NCBI GenBank assembly: GCA_963170055.1
Contig: CAUJGJ010000003.1
Coordinates: forward strand, 1,263,044-1,327,043
DNA length: 64,000 bases
Direction: 5' to 3'
Source: Halisarca cf. caerulea
Taxonomy: Eukaryota > Porifera > Demospongiae > Chondrillida > Halisarcidae
Part shown: positions 42,053 to 54,428 of the stretch, in pieces
Layout: each line of letters opens with the position of its first letter
Numbering within the stretch: the first letter of the stretch is position 1
Made by a program: the position numbers and the translations under genes
Notes under the pieces: model-generated
Told to the model about the DNA's origin: nothing
The model's database searches: none
The model's input: only the letters and a program-made list of their open reading frames with translations

Positions 42053-45000
42053 ACACACACACACACACATACACACACACAAGTGGTGCACACCCTGACC
42101 CATCCACCCACACAATTTGTACAAACACACATGCATGCATATACAGGTACTTGCCACACTCGTGGACTCACTGCGTAGTCCTCACATACTTGTATCTAAT
42201 TGCGAATTGGATACACAAAGGGTCCATTTGAAAAATTCATATACAGTCGAACTCTGATAGTAAGTACCCCCAAGGGGAAGAGGAAAAAGTCCTTACTATC
42301 CAAGGTACTTTCTATCCAAGGTTCATTATTATTCATAAATACATGTACATGTATGTGGACGCATTGTTATTTTCACTATGCTACTGTATTATTAAAAGCA
42401 ATCAGGACAATTTCATAGAGTAAATGACATTACACATTCACATGCAATTAATATTTCCCAATGGTGTAAAAATAGATTCTGAACAAGAGTATGAACTTAG
42501 TGGGTCCAGTATGAAGTGTTCAATCTAAGACATATCTGATTCAGTTCAATTGTAGAAAGCTGTCAAGGGTAGTCTGTTGCTGTTGCCGCTTAATAGTGAA
42601 CGTGAGATTTTCTAGAGTCTGTACTGCTGCAATATCCTGAGGATTAGATGAGGTGCAGGTCACAAATCTTTTGACAACATCAACTGCAGTCCTGTATTCA
42701 GAGTAACTTGGTAGAGACACTGGCTCGTCATCCTCAAGCTGATCCTCTGCATCCTACTTCCAAACTGGCTTCGTGGATAGAGGCAGCTATATCTTGATCA
42801 CTCAGTTCTCCACTAGTGATAACACCATTGTCAACTGTTGCAAACTCATTACACTCACAATCAATGGTCATCCCATTTCCTCTCAACTCATCCAGAACAC
42901 CTGAGATGCCGGGTTCAGATTCATCACCCTCAACAGGAGCACAGGAATCAGCAAGAAACCCCACATGCCGAAAGCAATTCTGAATGGTTCTAGGGGTTAC
43001 TTCATTCCAAGCATATTGCAACCATTGCATAGCATCAAGCACTGAGATCTTTATGTCATCATTACTATCCATTGCAATCAGAAGCTTCTGCAGCAGCTGG
43101 AATCGGTAGTGCACTTTCAACGACTGAATAATTCCTTGATCACACGGTTGCAATTTGGACGTGGTGTTTGGTGGTAGAAATTTCATCACAATGTGGGATA
43201 AACTGAGGTGTGGTGGGTGGGCAGGGCAGTTGTCAATGATCAGAAGGACAGTGCGATGTGCTTTGGAAAGCTTACTGTTCCATTTCTTGAGGTAGTCTTC
43301 AAATATATCACCTGTCATCCAAGCATTGCGATTGGTAGTGTATTCCAGAGGTACCATAGACACTCTGAACTACGTTACGTAGTATAGAGTGTCTATGGTA
43401 GAACAACCCCGTTTCGTCGAGGTTGTACACATCTTCAGGCAAGAAACGACCAAGAAGTTCGGGAAGTGTAATACTGAGCCAGTTTTCGGCATCGTGTGGC
43501 AACACATCACGTTCTTCTCCACAAACCTTCTTGAAAATGATACCATGGCGGGTCTTCCATCGATCGATAAAACCTGTTGTGGCTTTAAAAGACGTGTCAC
43601 CAAGAGCAGCTGCCAAGGCATCTGCTTTGGCAAGCAGAAGGGAACCACTAACAGGGACATTGTTAGTTCTCACTTGTTGTATGGGGTGCCATTTGTGTCA
43701 AAATTAAGATGTCTGCATGATATGAATATCATAACGTGATATTGTACATATCATATCATGATATGGATATCATGTCCTGATATCCATATCACGTCCTGAT
43801 ATCCCTATCACGTCCTGATATCCCTATCACATCCTGATATCCCTATCACATCCTGATATCCATATCATGTCCTGATATCCATATCACGTCCTGATATCCC
43901 TATCACATCCTGATATCCCTATCACGTCCTGATATCCCTATCACGTCCTGATATCCATATCATGTCCTGATATCCCTATCACATCCTGATATCCCTATCA
44001 CGTCCTGATATCCCTATCACGTCCTGATATCCCTGTCACGTCCTGATATCCATATCACGTCCTGATATCCATATCACGTCCTGATATCCCTATCACGTCC
44101 TGATATCCATATCATGGCCTGATATCCATATCATGGCCTGATATCCATATTATGGCATGATATCCATATCATGGCATGATATCCATATCATGGCCTGATA
44201 TCCATATCATGGCCTGATATCCATATCATGGCTTGATATTCATATCATGGCCTGATATTCATATCATGGCCTGATATTCATAATATGTTCTAGATTCAGT
44301 GCCATGGCTTAGACCTGTTCTGAGCATGCTCAGTGCCATGCCCTGCATGTGCATGCTGCATTAAAATGGCTGGCCGCCCTGCCAAGGAAGTGGACTTGGA
44401 GGAGGTGAAATACTTACTAGCTTTCGACTTCAAATTAGAAGACATAGCAGCTATACTGGATATCAGCAGATCAACACTTTACAGGCACATGAAGAATGCT
44501 CAAATCGAGAAATACAGTGATATTTCAGATAGGGATCTTGATGATACTGTTCGAAGAATCAAGGTAGATCACCCTAATGACGGGGAAGTTTTAATGCAGG
44601 CTCATTTGCTAAGATTAGGCATTTGTGTGCAACGGTGCAGACTAAGGCAAACTATACATCGTGTAGATCCAGTAAACACTGCTCTGAGACGAGCCAAAAC
44701 AGTAAAAAGACGTGTTTATCATGTCGAAGGACCTAACAGTGTTTGGCATCTTGATGGCAACCACAAGCTAATCCGCTGGCGATTTGTGATACATGGAGGG
44801 GTAGATGGCTATAGTAGAATGATTGTTTACTTGCAGTGTGCCACTGATAATGCCGCAGCTACTGTTGTCCGACTTTTTGAAGATGCTGTACATATGTATG
44901 GACTACCTGAGAAGGTACGCACGGATCTTGGAGGTGAGAATGTAGATGTTTGGGATGTAATGAACAATGAACACAACAGTCCATCAGCTGTTATTACGGG

Positions 45001-48000
45001 TAGTTCCACTCACAATGAACGTGTTGAGCGTCTTTGGAATGATGTACGGAGGTCCGTTACTGAAGAGTTCCGTTGTTTATTTTATCAACTGGAACACGAA
45101 GGGTCATTGAATCCATTAAATGAAACGGACATGTATTGTCTTCACTATGTGTTTGAGAGAAGAATAAATCGTGTAGTGAATGAGTTCGTCATTTCTTGGA
45201 ACAATCACAAGTTATCAACCGAGGGAAACAAATCCCCTAATCAACTTTTCCTGACAGGAATGCTGTCATCTTCTGTTGCTGGAAGGATACCTCCTATTCC
45301 TTACTCATCAACTACCACACAGCAAAGTTCTCCTGGTCCTTCCACTACGCATCCTGCTAGTTCCTTACCAAATACATCCAGTCATGTCTCTGTGCCACGG
45401 AGTTCCTTTAAGCCTTGCTCCCTATTGCAACAAGCATTGCTGACTCAAGTTGACCCTTTGGGTGATTCATGCAACTACGGTAAAGACATTTACCTCAAAA
45501 CGGTGTCTCTTGTATTAAACCATTTACAGAATTACACCACTTGTGGCTGTGCATAAACTATTTAGTCTAGCGGACAGAAAGTAAATATACATTATATATT
45601 ACGTATATAGCTGCATGGTAATGGAATGATACAAGTCTGCTTTAATTTAGTAAACTGTATGTAACTGTGATAAGTTGATACAGTCAAGTAATTACAGCTA
45701 GTACTATAAACCTATTAAGTGTTCATTTAGCTTACAGCTTTGACAGTGTAGTAAACCTGTCATACATTTCCAAAAACCATGTGCATTTAGTATGCCAAAT
45801 GTCATTCTTTCTTTGAAAGTCTCGTAATCTTCAATAATGGGCAGCCGTATCACAAGAGCACATGTTGAAGCTGTTGGGAACATTCCTCCTTCATGCAGAA
45901 ACTTGATTGCCCCCTGCTCCTCAAATCCCAGGATGGGGATAGATGTTGCTCCAGTTGCAAATGCCAGCACGTCCTCTAATGTTAGCGTTATATCCTCCCT
46001 ACTGGTCTTGGTGATGGAGCACAAGCCTTGTTCCACATCACGAAGAAAGTAGCCCCAATGTAGAGCCATCTCTTCCTCAGCTTCTCTACAGTTGCACCCC
46101 TCCTCTGAGAAGGTAGGTGGAAAAAGCACACTCACCTGTGATGCAGTGAGTTTACTGGGTGGCTTTTCCTCACAAAATAAGCACTTGAGACTACCGGCTT
46201 CGTCTTCACTCCAAATCATTCCCCCAAAATTTAATCCTTCTACTATTTGATCCAATTCTGCCTTCCGTGCATAAACTGTGTAATGTAGGGCAAGGCTACA
46301 CACCATCTCATCCCTGTTTGATATGGTGAGGGTAGAGGTAGGCTTTATGTAGCCACAGTCGTATCTGAAGTCATAATCATCTGATGACATAAGTGCCTGA
46401 AGTTCCTCTGTGCTTTTTACATCTGCAATCTACATGAGGAAAATGAAAAGAAGCAGTTATCAGATACATGTATAATATGATGTACTGTACATGCCTGCAA
46501 ATGACAGACAATTATTAAAATATACATACTTTCTGCACTTTTGCTTGGATTTCATTGTCCGGTATGTCACATATTTGTGCTTGCAATCCGACACTTCCGT
46601 ACAGGATGTAGTGTGCAATGGTTGGTGCCAAAAAGCTAGGAGGAGGTCCTCCCTGGAGTATAGACATTGCAAAAAACCTACCCACTTCTTGATACTCCTT
46701 TGTGCACAAGAGATGAACATTATGAGTTGGAGCCCGTCTATTGCTTGTCCCTTGAAAAAGAGTGTTATTGAGATTAACTTCCCGCATCCCCAATCGCAAA
46801 TACTCTCTTCTAGGCCCACCATCATCAATTGCTGCTTCTCCGATAAACTCTACCTTAAGCCACTTACGAGAAGAGAAGTTCGGCTGCTTTACAGCTCGCA
46901 GTGTGTCCTTCCATATTTTTTTCCTTCTCACTTGAAGGATAATAGTGGAGTCATCTGAAAAGCAGTTGTCTGGTAGGTGGCAGGAGCGCATCTTCTGTAC
47001 AATGGCTTTGGTGGACCTATAGAGAGTTGTAAAAAAGATTCTGAAATACAGTATTTCAATCAGAAAACACAATAATAATGGTGCATTTTCCACAGGTTTC
47101 GGATGAACTCACTGTTCCTTGCTGTGCCTATACATCTCTGTAAGAAAACTATTCTCACAGGCCTTCTGTAATGCTAAATCCTCAATACTGTCTTCACTAT
47201 CGGAATTTTCCTGACCTGAACCACATCCACTATATAAATAATTGTTGAATGGAACCTATTAATTAGTACATATAAAAACAATATGTCTCAATATTATATT
47301 CCCTACTGCACCTGCTTTCATAGAGAACTTTATCCATGGGTAGTTTGTCTCACACACTTGTGGTACCATTTGTTGTCCATTTCTGTTGGATATATTCCTA
47401 CTTCTAGTGGGCACTGAACGATCATAGACCTCCTATTAATTAAAAGAAATCGTATCACTGGTCTGTACATAGATGCATGTACTGCATGTACTCAAGGTAT
47501 GTACCTCATCTGATTCAGCTTCTCCTTTTGTCAAGTCTATTTCGTCATCACCAATGGCATCTTCTTTCAAATTTCTATTAACTTTCAATTCTGCCTGAGC
47601 CTCAATGTAAAGGCACCCTTGGCCACTCAGCTTTGCCACTTCCTTTGGTGTCCATGTAAAAGATGCTGATACAGCAGGAACTGTCAGTGACTTAGTCCCC
47701 CCTCCTCCAGTTTGGAGAAACCGAAAATGAAAGCTGGAGTCATCTTCCATAGCATCTCGAAATGCAGACCTCACTTCACTCAAGACCTCATCTTCTGTCA
47801 TGTCTGAGTGAAGACGTATTTTCCCACATAGGCCTCTAGCTTGTAATGCAGCCCGTGCCTTCCCCTTGGGTATAGCTGTGATTCTGCTCTGCTCAAGTGC
47901 ACCGTATCCCTTGGGTAAGCAAAGAATGGTCCTATCCCAAGTAACCACACGAGGTGCCTTTTCTTTCCCCTTCTTATGACTGAATGCTGGCCGCCTCTTT

Positions 48001-48257
48001 CTTACAGATGGCACATTTTGAGCAGAGAGTGTAGCAGGTAGCGGGTTTAGGTGACTAGTGGAAGAAGTTGAAGGTGAAATAGATGGTAGAGATGGACGGT
48101 TTACTTGATGTTGGGTTTGAGCACTCGTTACTGGAAGTGGAAGTGTCCTGTAAATGTATGTAGTCGTGTGGCAAAATATAATATTGAGTACAGTATCAGC
48201 AGAGTATTACATACACACACGCATGCCCACATCTACACACAAACATGTACATACGTG

Positions 48258-48324
<67 letters not shown>

Positions 48325-48351
48325 ACACACAACACACACACGCACACACAT

Positions 48352-48422
<71 letters not shown>

Positions 48423-51400
48423 ATACATGCATATGTGAACACAAACACACCCACCTGCTGTCCAAAACTTGTTCCACAGCGCTGGTTATCAAATCTCTCA
48501 ACTGCTGATTGCTATCCATCACACTTGAGGTTAGCTGTGTGTTGAACCACTGCGTGGGACTGCTGTGTCTTCCAATTTTCAAGCATATACACTATAGTTC
48601 AGTTCTTCCAAATTCACAACTTACAGCATGCACAACACATGGCACTGAGCATGCTCAGAACAGTCATTAGAACATACCACTGTCTGATGCAGACTATGTT
48701 ATGAATATCATAATGTATGGATATCAGGCCATGATAGGGATATCAGGCCATGATATGAATATCAGGCCATGATAGGGATATCAGGCCATGATATGGATAT
48801 CAGGACGTGATATGAATATCAGGACGTGATATGGATATCAGGACGTGATATGGATATCAGGACGTGATGTGGATATCAGGACGTGATGTGGATATCAGGA
48901 CGTGATAGGGATATCAAGACCTGATAGGGATATCAGGATGTGATATGGATATCAGGACGTGATATGGATATCAGGACGTGATAGGGATATCAGGACGTGA
49001 TAGGGATATCAGGACGTGATATGGATATCAGGACGTGATATGGATATCAGGACGTGATAGGGATATCAAGACCTGATAGGGATATCAGGATGTGATATGG
49101 ATATCAGGACATGATATGGATATCAGGACGTGATAGGGATATCAGGACGTGATAGGGATATCAAGACGTGATAGGGATATCAGGACGTGATATCCATATC
49201 ATGATATGATATGGATATCAGGATGTGATAGGGATATCAGGATGTGATAGGGATATCAGGACATGATATGGATATCAGGACGTGATAGGGATATCAGGAC
49301 GTGATATGGATATCAGGACATGATATCCATATCATGATATGATATGTACAATATCACGTTATGATATTCATATCATGCAGACATCTTAATTTTGACACAA
49401 ATGGCACCCCATATGTTTGAACCATTGAAGAAGGGCTGTGTCTACATCCTTGTGATTAGCAGATCTAAAGCGTTTGGAGTCATTGCTGTACTCGGAAGAC
49501 TCGAACTGACGCTTCAAAGTGTCCCTATTTTTCCAAATCGGCTCAACTGTTCACAAACGTGAGCCTGCTTCACCCCACTCTCAATCTTTGAAACAATCTG
49601 GATATTCTCCTTCAAAGAAATAGACTTCTTCTTTGCTACAGCCATAACTTGCACCTAGGTACACACTATCCGAGGATTTCATACATGAGGCAAGTGTCAT
49701 AAGTACGTCATAACAGAAAATTCGTCATATCCGGGTTCGTATTAAACGATGAATTTTGTTAATAAAGCCATATAAAACGTCCTATGTTCTTAGAGAATCG
49801 TCCGTACTAACCGATGGTACGTGCTATCCCGGGTACGTACTAATCGAGTTTGACTGTACGTACATTCCTCCTCCGATATCCACCACAGATAGGAGGCCGG
49901 AAAGCAGCCCATCCCACGGACACGCAGTGATGTCACCCACAGCCAGATTTTTTGGTATGTACTAATTTATAGTCTTTTATTCTGTATCTTCTGCTGGGTT
50001 GTGTTTGATGTTGCAAATCTTGAATGGGAACTGTTCTCAACATGTGATGTATTGTGCTTGTACCAGCACATGTGATGTGCTTGTACCAGCACCTGAACAA
50101 GGAGTTATATATTAATCTCATTGGTATACGTTCCTGTGTGTGATAACTGCATACGTACATGCATGGCGTGTCATGGAGTATAAATGGTATACATGCATCA
50201 TGCACCCTCAATGTTTTACAGTGGTGTTTAGAGTTTCCTTGTGTGTGTGTACTTGTATTGTTTCTTGTGTGTTGCTTGCTGGTTTCCGTGTTGACCATAT
50301 TTGGTCAAATGATTGCCTGACAGTGAGAATTTATTTCTTTCCCAACACTTTTACCAACAATTAGACAAGCAGATCGAGCTTTTATTCAAACTCAAAAACA
50401 TTCACAAGTCATGTACAATGAACCCAAGACCACCTGTGCAGCACTTGTGATGTACTGTACATGTGGTATAGTATATACCGTAGAAACTGAAAATTTCACC
50501 GGATTGAAGTTTCGCGGATGAAGAAATTGCAAGATTATCGCATTTTTAGTTTCGCAAATGGTCTACCTCACTGTATCGCCCCCGGCGTGTAACTCCTGGG
50601 TAGGCAATTGCAATTATTTGAGGCGATGTGTATTCACAAGGTTGTTGCTGTTGCAAAACTCTCTTCCTTTCACATGGCAACCATTTCAAAGGACTCTTCG
50701 TACAATGAACAGCCTAATCTGAACAATGAACAACAAAGGCCTGCCTTCACTCTGAATCAAATTCCTAGTGAACTATTGCGAATTAAACTTTTGCAAGTGC
50801 CTCTTCATTCGCAAAATATTAACAGCAACATGTTCATGTTTAAAACGTTAAATTCTGATTTATGAAAATCAGCCTAATGGTTACAAATTTGGAACCCTTA
50901 ACCAGATCAAAGAAAAGATCAAAGAATTGTTTTCTAAACAATGGCCCAATGTTTACAAAACACTGTGTTGGCTACAGATTGTACAGCTGCTGCAGCTGGT
51001 AAACCATTGGGGGTTCCAAATTTGTAACCTTTTAGGCTGATTCTCATAAATAAGAATTTAACGTTTCAAATAAGAATGTGTTTAGCGCGAAAGTTTCAAC
51101 GTCTACAGTATGGTATCACGTGCAAATAAAACAAACTGAACAAGCTATCAAAAGGCCATGCGGGGAAAACTTAGCCCTGTCCTTTGTTAGCGACCTTGTA
51201 GAGCTTAGGAGTTCTGAGGCATCATGTACATGTCGGTCACCATGCTTTGCAAAGAAAACTGGTCTTCAAAACTTTTGTCGTCTTCCATCTAAGTCACGCC
51301 AATGTCAGGTGACTTTGCTCTCAATGTTGCGATACATTCTACTTCAAAGGGTTCCTACGAACGCTGACTAAATTTTTACCACTTTGGCTTATTGACATTT

Positions 51401-54345
51401 TACTTGTTCCTGCAATCTGAAGGTTTTAGAAGATTTAGAAAGGACGAAAAGAACAATAAGAATTAGCCAGTTTGAAGTCACGCAGTCTGCACTTGACCCA
51501 CCTTATGTAGACACTTGATTCACCTCATGTAGACACTTGATCCACCTCATGTAGACACTTGATCCACCTCATGTAGACACTTGATCCACCTGCATGTAGA
51601 CACTTGATCCACCTCATGTAGACACTTGATCCACCTGCATGTAGACACTTGATCCACCTCATGTAGACACTTGATCCACCTCATGTAGACACTTGACCCA
51701 CCTCATGTAGACACTTGATCCACCTCATGTAGACACTTGATCCACCTGCATGTAGACACTTGATCCACCTCATGTAGACACTTGATCCACCTGCATGTAG
51801 ACACTTGATCCACCTCATTTAGACACTTGATCCACCTCATGTAGACACTTGACCCACCTCATGTAGACACTTGATCCACCTCATGTAGAGACTTGATCCA
51901 CCTCATGTAGACACTTGATCCACCTCATGTAGACACTTGACCCACCTCATGTAGACACTTGTGTAATTCTCATAAATGTGTGCAGGTCTGAAGGACAAGC
52001 CACTGAAGAAAGATGCAAATATGGATTCCAAGGAAGCTGGTGGGAACAGGAGGTGAGTATTTCTTACACTTGTTTCCATTACTGATTTGTGGTAGCCATG
52101 TTTCATTTATGCTCACTTCTGATCTTGTTCATGTTCATTGCTACATGTACTCAGCACTGGTGTGTTCATACAGGTCACTGCTATGTAGTGTTGCTTCCTT
52201 CTAAATGTAGTTTTCATGGTCAGTTATAGTTGCTTCAATGTTGTAAAGAATTGTTCCCTTACAAAGTTGAGTGCAATTCACTCCTTCTCTTTTCTTCATT
52301 GGCAAGTGGTAGCTATAGTGATGTTCCTACTCCTGTCACAGGCATCATTGTAGATCTTACTTCCAATGACTTCTTTGTAAACTATAATATGGCAACTCAC
52401 CATGCCCAGGTTCTTCACTGTCCATAGCATGTCCAATAGACAAGACTGTACGTACTGTTCTGGTATCTATTAGTTTACTGTATGTACAGTACAGACCCTT
52501 CACTGGTCCAAGTACAGACCCTTCACTGTTCCAAGTATAGACCCTTCACTGTTCCAAGTATAGACCCTTCACTGTTCCAAGTATAGACCCTTCACTGTTC
52601 CAAGTACAGACCCTTCACTGTTCCAAGTACAGACCCTTCACTGTTCCAAGTATACAGACCCTTCACTGTTCCAAGTACAGACCCTTCACTGTTCCAAGTA
52701 CAGACCCTTCACTGTTCCAAGTACAGACCCTTCACTGTTCCAAGTATAGATCCTTCACTGTTCCAAGTACAGACCCTTCACTGGTCCAAGTGCAGACCCT
52801 TCACTGGTCCAAGTACAGACCCTTCACTGTTCCAAGTATAGACCCTTCACTGTTCCAAGTGCAGACCCTTCACTGTTCCAAGTACAGACCCTTCACTGTT
52901 CCAAGTACAGACCCTTCACTGTTCCAAGTATAGACCCTTCACTGTTCCAAGTACAGACCCTTCACTGTTCCAAGTACAGACCCTTCACTGTTCCAAGAAC
53001 ACTCTTACAGCTGCTTCACCATCCTATTGCAGTAGCATTATCATACACTTTCAGGAACACCTTCCATTTAGCAACGTACTATTCCATCATACAAATTTAA
53101 GAATCAGCCTAGGATACACAAATCTGTGAGATAGCAGCTAAAGCGTTTAATGTGACAATGTTATTTGTTTTGACTGAGGAAAACAAAACAATCCTATTGA
53201 TCTTTTCTTTGATCTTAGTTTCACAAATTTGTGCAACTTAGGCTGATTCTTTTCATATTGGAAAGGTACTTTGCTAACTGGAAGGTGTTACAAGGGAAAT
53301 GACTTGGTCACATCTAGCTGGTACTGCCTAACCCTTCATATTACACTGAAGAAACTCATGTGTCCTGTTAACATTCTCTATAACACACTGCATGGTGACT
53401 GGTAGTGAAGTTCTCATTTGGTGAGAGATTTGATGCTACCTTGGATCCATTGTAATCAGCTTCTATTGTATACCTGTAGTCCCCCAAGTGAGGGAGATCA
53501 TGTCCAGCCATCTCATCCCACCTCTTCAAAGAGCCCTGAGCACCAGCATGCAGTGCTGAGCATCCCAGAAGGTATAGTTAACTGTACATTCACCCAAGCA
53601 TGATACATGCCACTCTGTACACTAGTGCATGGCTGTTGACCCTCTAAACTACTGACAGTGCTAACAAAGTGCATCCCTCAAATGTGTAAGACCACACTAC
53701 AGTACAGCCTGTCCACAATCATCATTATAGCAGGGAACCACCAGTCAATGGTGGACACATGTTGTCTGGTATAAAGTTGGTAACACATTGTTTTACACCT
53801 TTGTCAAGGAGCCACCTGTCTACAATGGCCACTAGGTTAGGAGTTAGTAGAAATCTTTATACAGAGATATAAGCCTGTAACTGTTAATGGAGGTATCCAG
53901 TATGTCAGTGATCCATAGTAAATGTTATGTACAAACTTACAAAGTTATACTATGTCAATTATAGACTTTATGGAGCATTTTCAAAAGGAGTTCTTGACAG
54001 AAGGCGCAGTTGATGGTCAAATGATTGCTGACAAATTAGCCAATGAGAAAGTTATTCCTGAAGCTCTGAAGAACAAGCTAGCAAAAGAAAACGATGAATA
54101 CAAAGTGGCCTCAGACATCTTTAATCATGTTAAAAAGCAGGGAAATTATGAGTCTGTTGAAACATTGTGTACCATTATGATGAATCAAGGGGGAATGAAA
54201 CAGATGAACCTGCTGGGGAAGAAGATGCTAGAATGCTTGGTAGCAAGTACGTTTAGCACTTTTGTCCTGTACATACATAGTATTATGCATGCACACATGG
54301 TTACATACACAGCACAATGACGTACTCACATACACACACACATAT

Positions 54346-54428
<83 letters not shown>

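Larger units (their letters stand above)
43680..49413. mobile_element. Integrase + HECT-ligase DNA transposon, 5,734 bp, apparently intact
   Basis: Both ends start TATGGGGTGCCATTTGTGTC (43680, and inverted ending at 49413). The match continues over 150 bp into 19-bp tandem arrays. Flanks tgttg (43675-43679) and tgttt (49414-49418) form a 5-bp target duplication with one mismatch. Precise removal restores the Tigger transposase frame (WFK then QVRTNN). Inside are an rve-type integrase gene (plus) and a HECT-domain gene (minus), arranged convergently, both open and with consistent splice phases. I recall this integrase type beside HECT/G2E3-like genes in fish and invertebrate genomes but cannot assign the superfamily (IS3EU or Ginger-like are candidates). 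Confidence 0.85.
42734..49645 (-). pseudogene. Tigger/pogo transposase relic (two pieces)
   Basis: The N-terminal piece at 49645-49414 starts MAVAKKKSISLKENIQIVSK (CENP-B N-terminal HTH) and is frameshifted within about 30 codons; its other frame resumes IWKNRDTLKRQFESS. The second piece at about 43674-42734 continues across the nested insertion with RTNNVPVSGSLLLAKADALA (Tc5/CENP-B HTH), then VYNLDETGLFY, an internal deletion, LLIIDNCPAHP, and LPPNTTSKLQPCDQGIIQSL. The three catalytic Asp positions of the Tigger type are present. At the deletion (about 43350-43405) a short palindrome replaces roughly 45-50 expected residues. Non-functional. Confidence 0.85.
42244..49856. mobile_element. Tigger/pogo-type DNA transposon, split by a nested element
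   Basis: Left end CAGTCGAACTCTGATAGTAA at 42244 and right end the reverse complement of CAGTCAAACTCGATTAGTAC at 49856, both flanked by TA (42242-42243 and 49857-49858). Removing the nested 43680-49413 element leaves about 1.9 kb. It carries a minus-strand CENP-B-HTH / DDE transposase relic. Confidence 0.88.
52213..53838. repeat. Segmental duplication of 27190-28740
   Basis: Both segments begin at ttcatggtcagtt and share, in order: the gtggtagctatagtgatgtt stretch, a 23-bp minisatellite, a hAT-like MITE, the block around gaaatgacttggtcacatct, the linker exon, and the sequence through agccacctgtctaca. Divergence is small, mainly substitutions and minisatellite copy number, so the duplication is fairly recent. 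Confidence 0.9.

Noticed and set aside
43762..44290. CRISPR-like appearance of regularly spaced repeats
   Set aside because: Units are contiguous with no unique spacers, the genome is eukaryotic, and the array mirrors the other transposon end.
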